A DNA stretch of 23,179 nt. Source: JAWVZU01 sp033722075 (lineage in GTDB: Bacteria; Pseudomonadota; Gammaproteobacteria; Xanthomonadales; SZUA-38). The notes beneath the pieces were generated by a model. The model searched no databases, was not told where the DNA came from, and saw only the letters and a list, made by a program, of their open reading frames with translations. Location: positions 1-23,179 of the forward strand of contig JAWVZU010000023.1 of the NCBI GenBank assembly GCA_033722075.1. Direction: 5' to 3'. A program made the translations under genes and the position numbers. Shown in pieces: positions 23,017-23,179 of the stretch (position 1 is the stretch's first letter; every line of letters starts with the position of its first letter).

Positions 23017-23179
23017 TCGCCGCGTATTCGCTCCTTTCCGAGGGGGCTTTCTCATCCGTATCGTGCAACCCGGCCAGCCGCTTGAAATCCTCGAGGATGC
23101 AATAGAGCACCGGGATGAGGAACAGCGTGATCACCGTGGCAAAGAGGATCCCGAAGGCCAGCGATGCGGCCATCGGCAG
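23012..23179 (-). CDS. RND-family efflux transporter, C-terminal 55 residues (enters from right edge)
   Basis: The minus-strand frame runs from the window edge to a TGA at 23014-23012. The fragment LPMAASLAFGILFATVITLF and the following LIPVLYCILEDFKRLAG match the last membrane helix and short cytoplasmic tail of HAE-type RND pumps. It ends with a polar tail (HDTDEKAPSERSEYAAT). The remaining 95% of the gene is outside the window, so the partner adaptor and substrate are not visible. It is a different gene from the pump at 1-1363 unless the molecule is circular. Confidence 0.88.
   Translation of the reverse strand: MPMAASLAFGILFATVITLFLIPVLYCILEDFKRLAGLHDTDEKAPSERSEYAAT

Noticed and set aside
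1..23179. The left edge has the first 454 residues of an RND pump and the right edge has the last 55 residues of one, on the same strand, as if a circle had been cut inside one gene.
   Set aside because: About 1.6 kb would be missing, the flanks are ordinary chromosomal genes, and the two fragments look like different RND subgroups. Two separate pumps is the simpler reading.
1..23179. tRNA or rRNA genes, insertion sequences, CRISPR arrays or attachment sites.
   Set aside because: None was seen on reading. There are no transposase or integrase motifs, no regularly spaced repeats and no cloverleaf-like segments.

Overview
This is a GC-rich (about 60% or more by eye) chromosomal segment. Its housekeeping genes (gdhA, htpX, cysZ, gluQ) point to a gammaproteobacterium. 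A placement near Chromatiales/Ectothiorhodospiraceae, Wenzhouxiangellaceae or Xanthomonadales relatives is a guess from protein style, not a measurement. The window is tightly packed. The only gene-free stretch longer than 300 bases is 2502-2824.

Layout. 1-2501 (minus): an efflux operon made of a lipoprotein membrane-fusion subunit and an RND pump that runs off the left edge. 2825-4174 (plus): NADP-type glutamate dehydrogenase. 4171-6279 (plus): an exported S9 prolyl-oligopeptidase-family peptidase; a strong hairpin lies at the junction with gdhA. 6401-19388 (plus): a six-gene operon, described below. 19385-21321 (minus): htpX and a family-2 glycosyltransferase, whose 3' end overlaps the end of the plus-strand operon by 4 bases. 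21413-23004 (plus): cysZ and gluQ, overlapping by 4 bases. 23012-23179 (minus): the C-terminal end of a second RND pump that enters from the right edge.

The six-gene operon is the notable content. In order it encodes: (1) a cytoplasmic fusion of a thioredoxin-reductase-like FAD/NAD(P) domain, two cyclic-nucleotide-binding domains and a four-cluster [4Fe-4S] ferredoxin domain; (2) a five-helix membrane protein with two His-x13-His helices, the ligand pattern of a transmembrane di-heme b protein; (3) a degenerate FHA domain, one membrane anchor and a periplasmic decaheme cytochrome c; (4) a lipoprotein with tandem GlcG/HbpS-type domains; (5) a cysteine-free outer-membrane beta-barrel; (6) a second decaheme cytochrome c fused to an LVIVD-type beta-propeller and a C-terminal OmpA peptidoglycan-binding domain. 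Together these parts could carry electrons between cytoplasmic NAD(P)H or Fe-S carriers and the cell envelope or exterior: FAD, Fe-S clusters, two b hemes, ten c hemes, ten more c hemes held at peptidoglycan, and a barrel. The direction of flow and the terminal substrate cannot be read from sequence. None of the well-known conduits I can recall (MtrCAB/PioAB/MtoAB, Cyc2, Ext, Omb-Oma-Omc) has this set of parts. I therefore regard it as a candidate undescribed, possibly cyclic-nucleotide-gated, electron-transfer system. No cytochrome maturation genes or dedicated regulator lie in the window.
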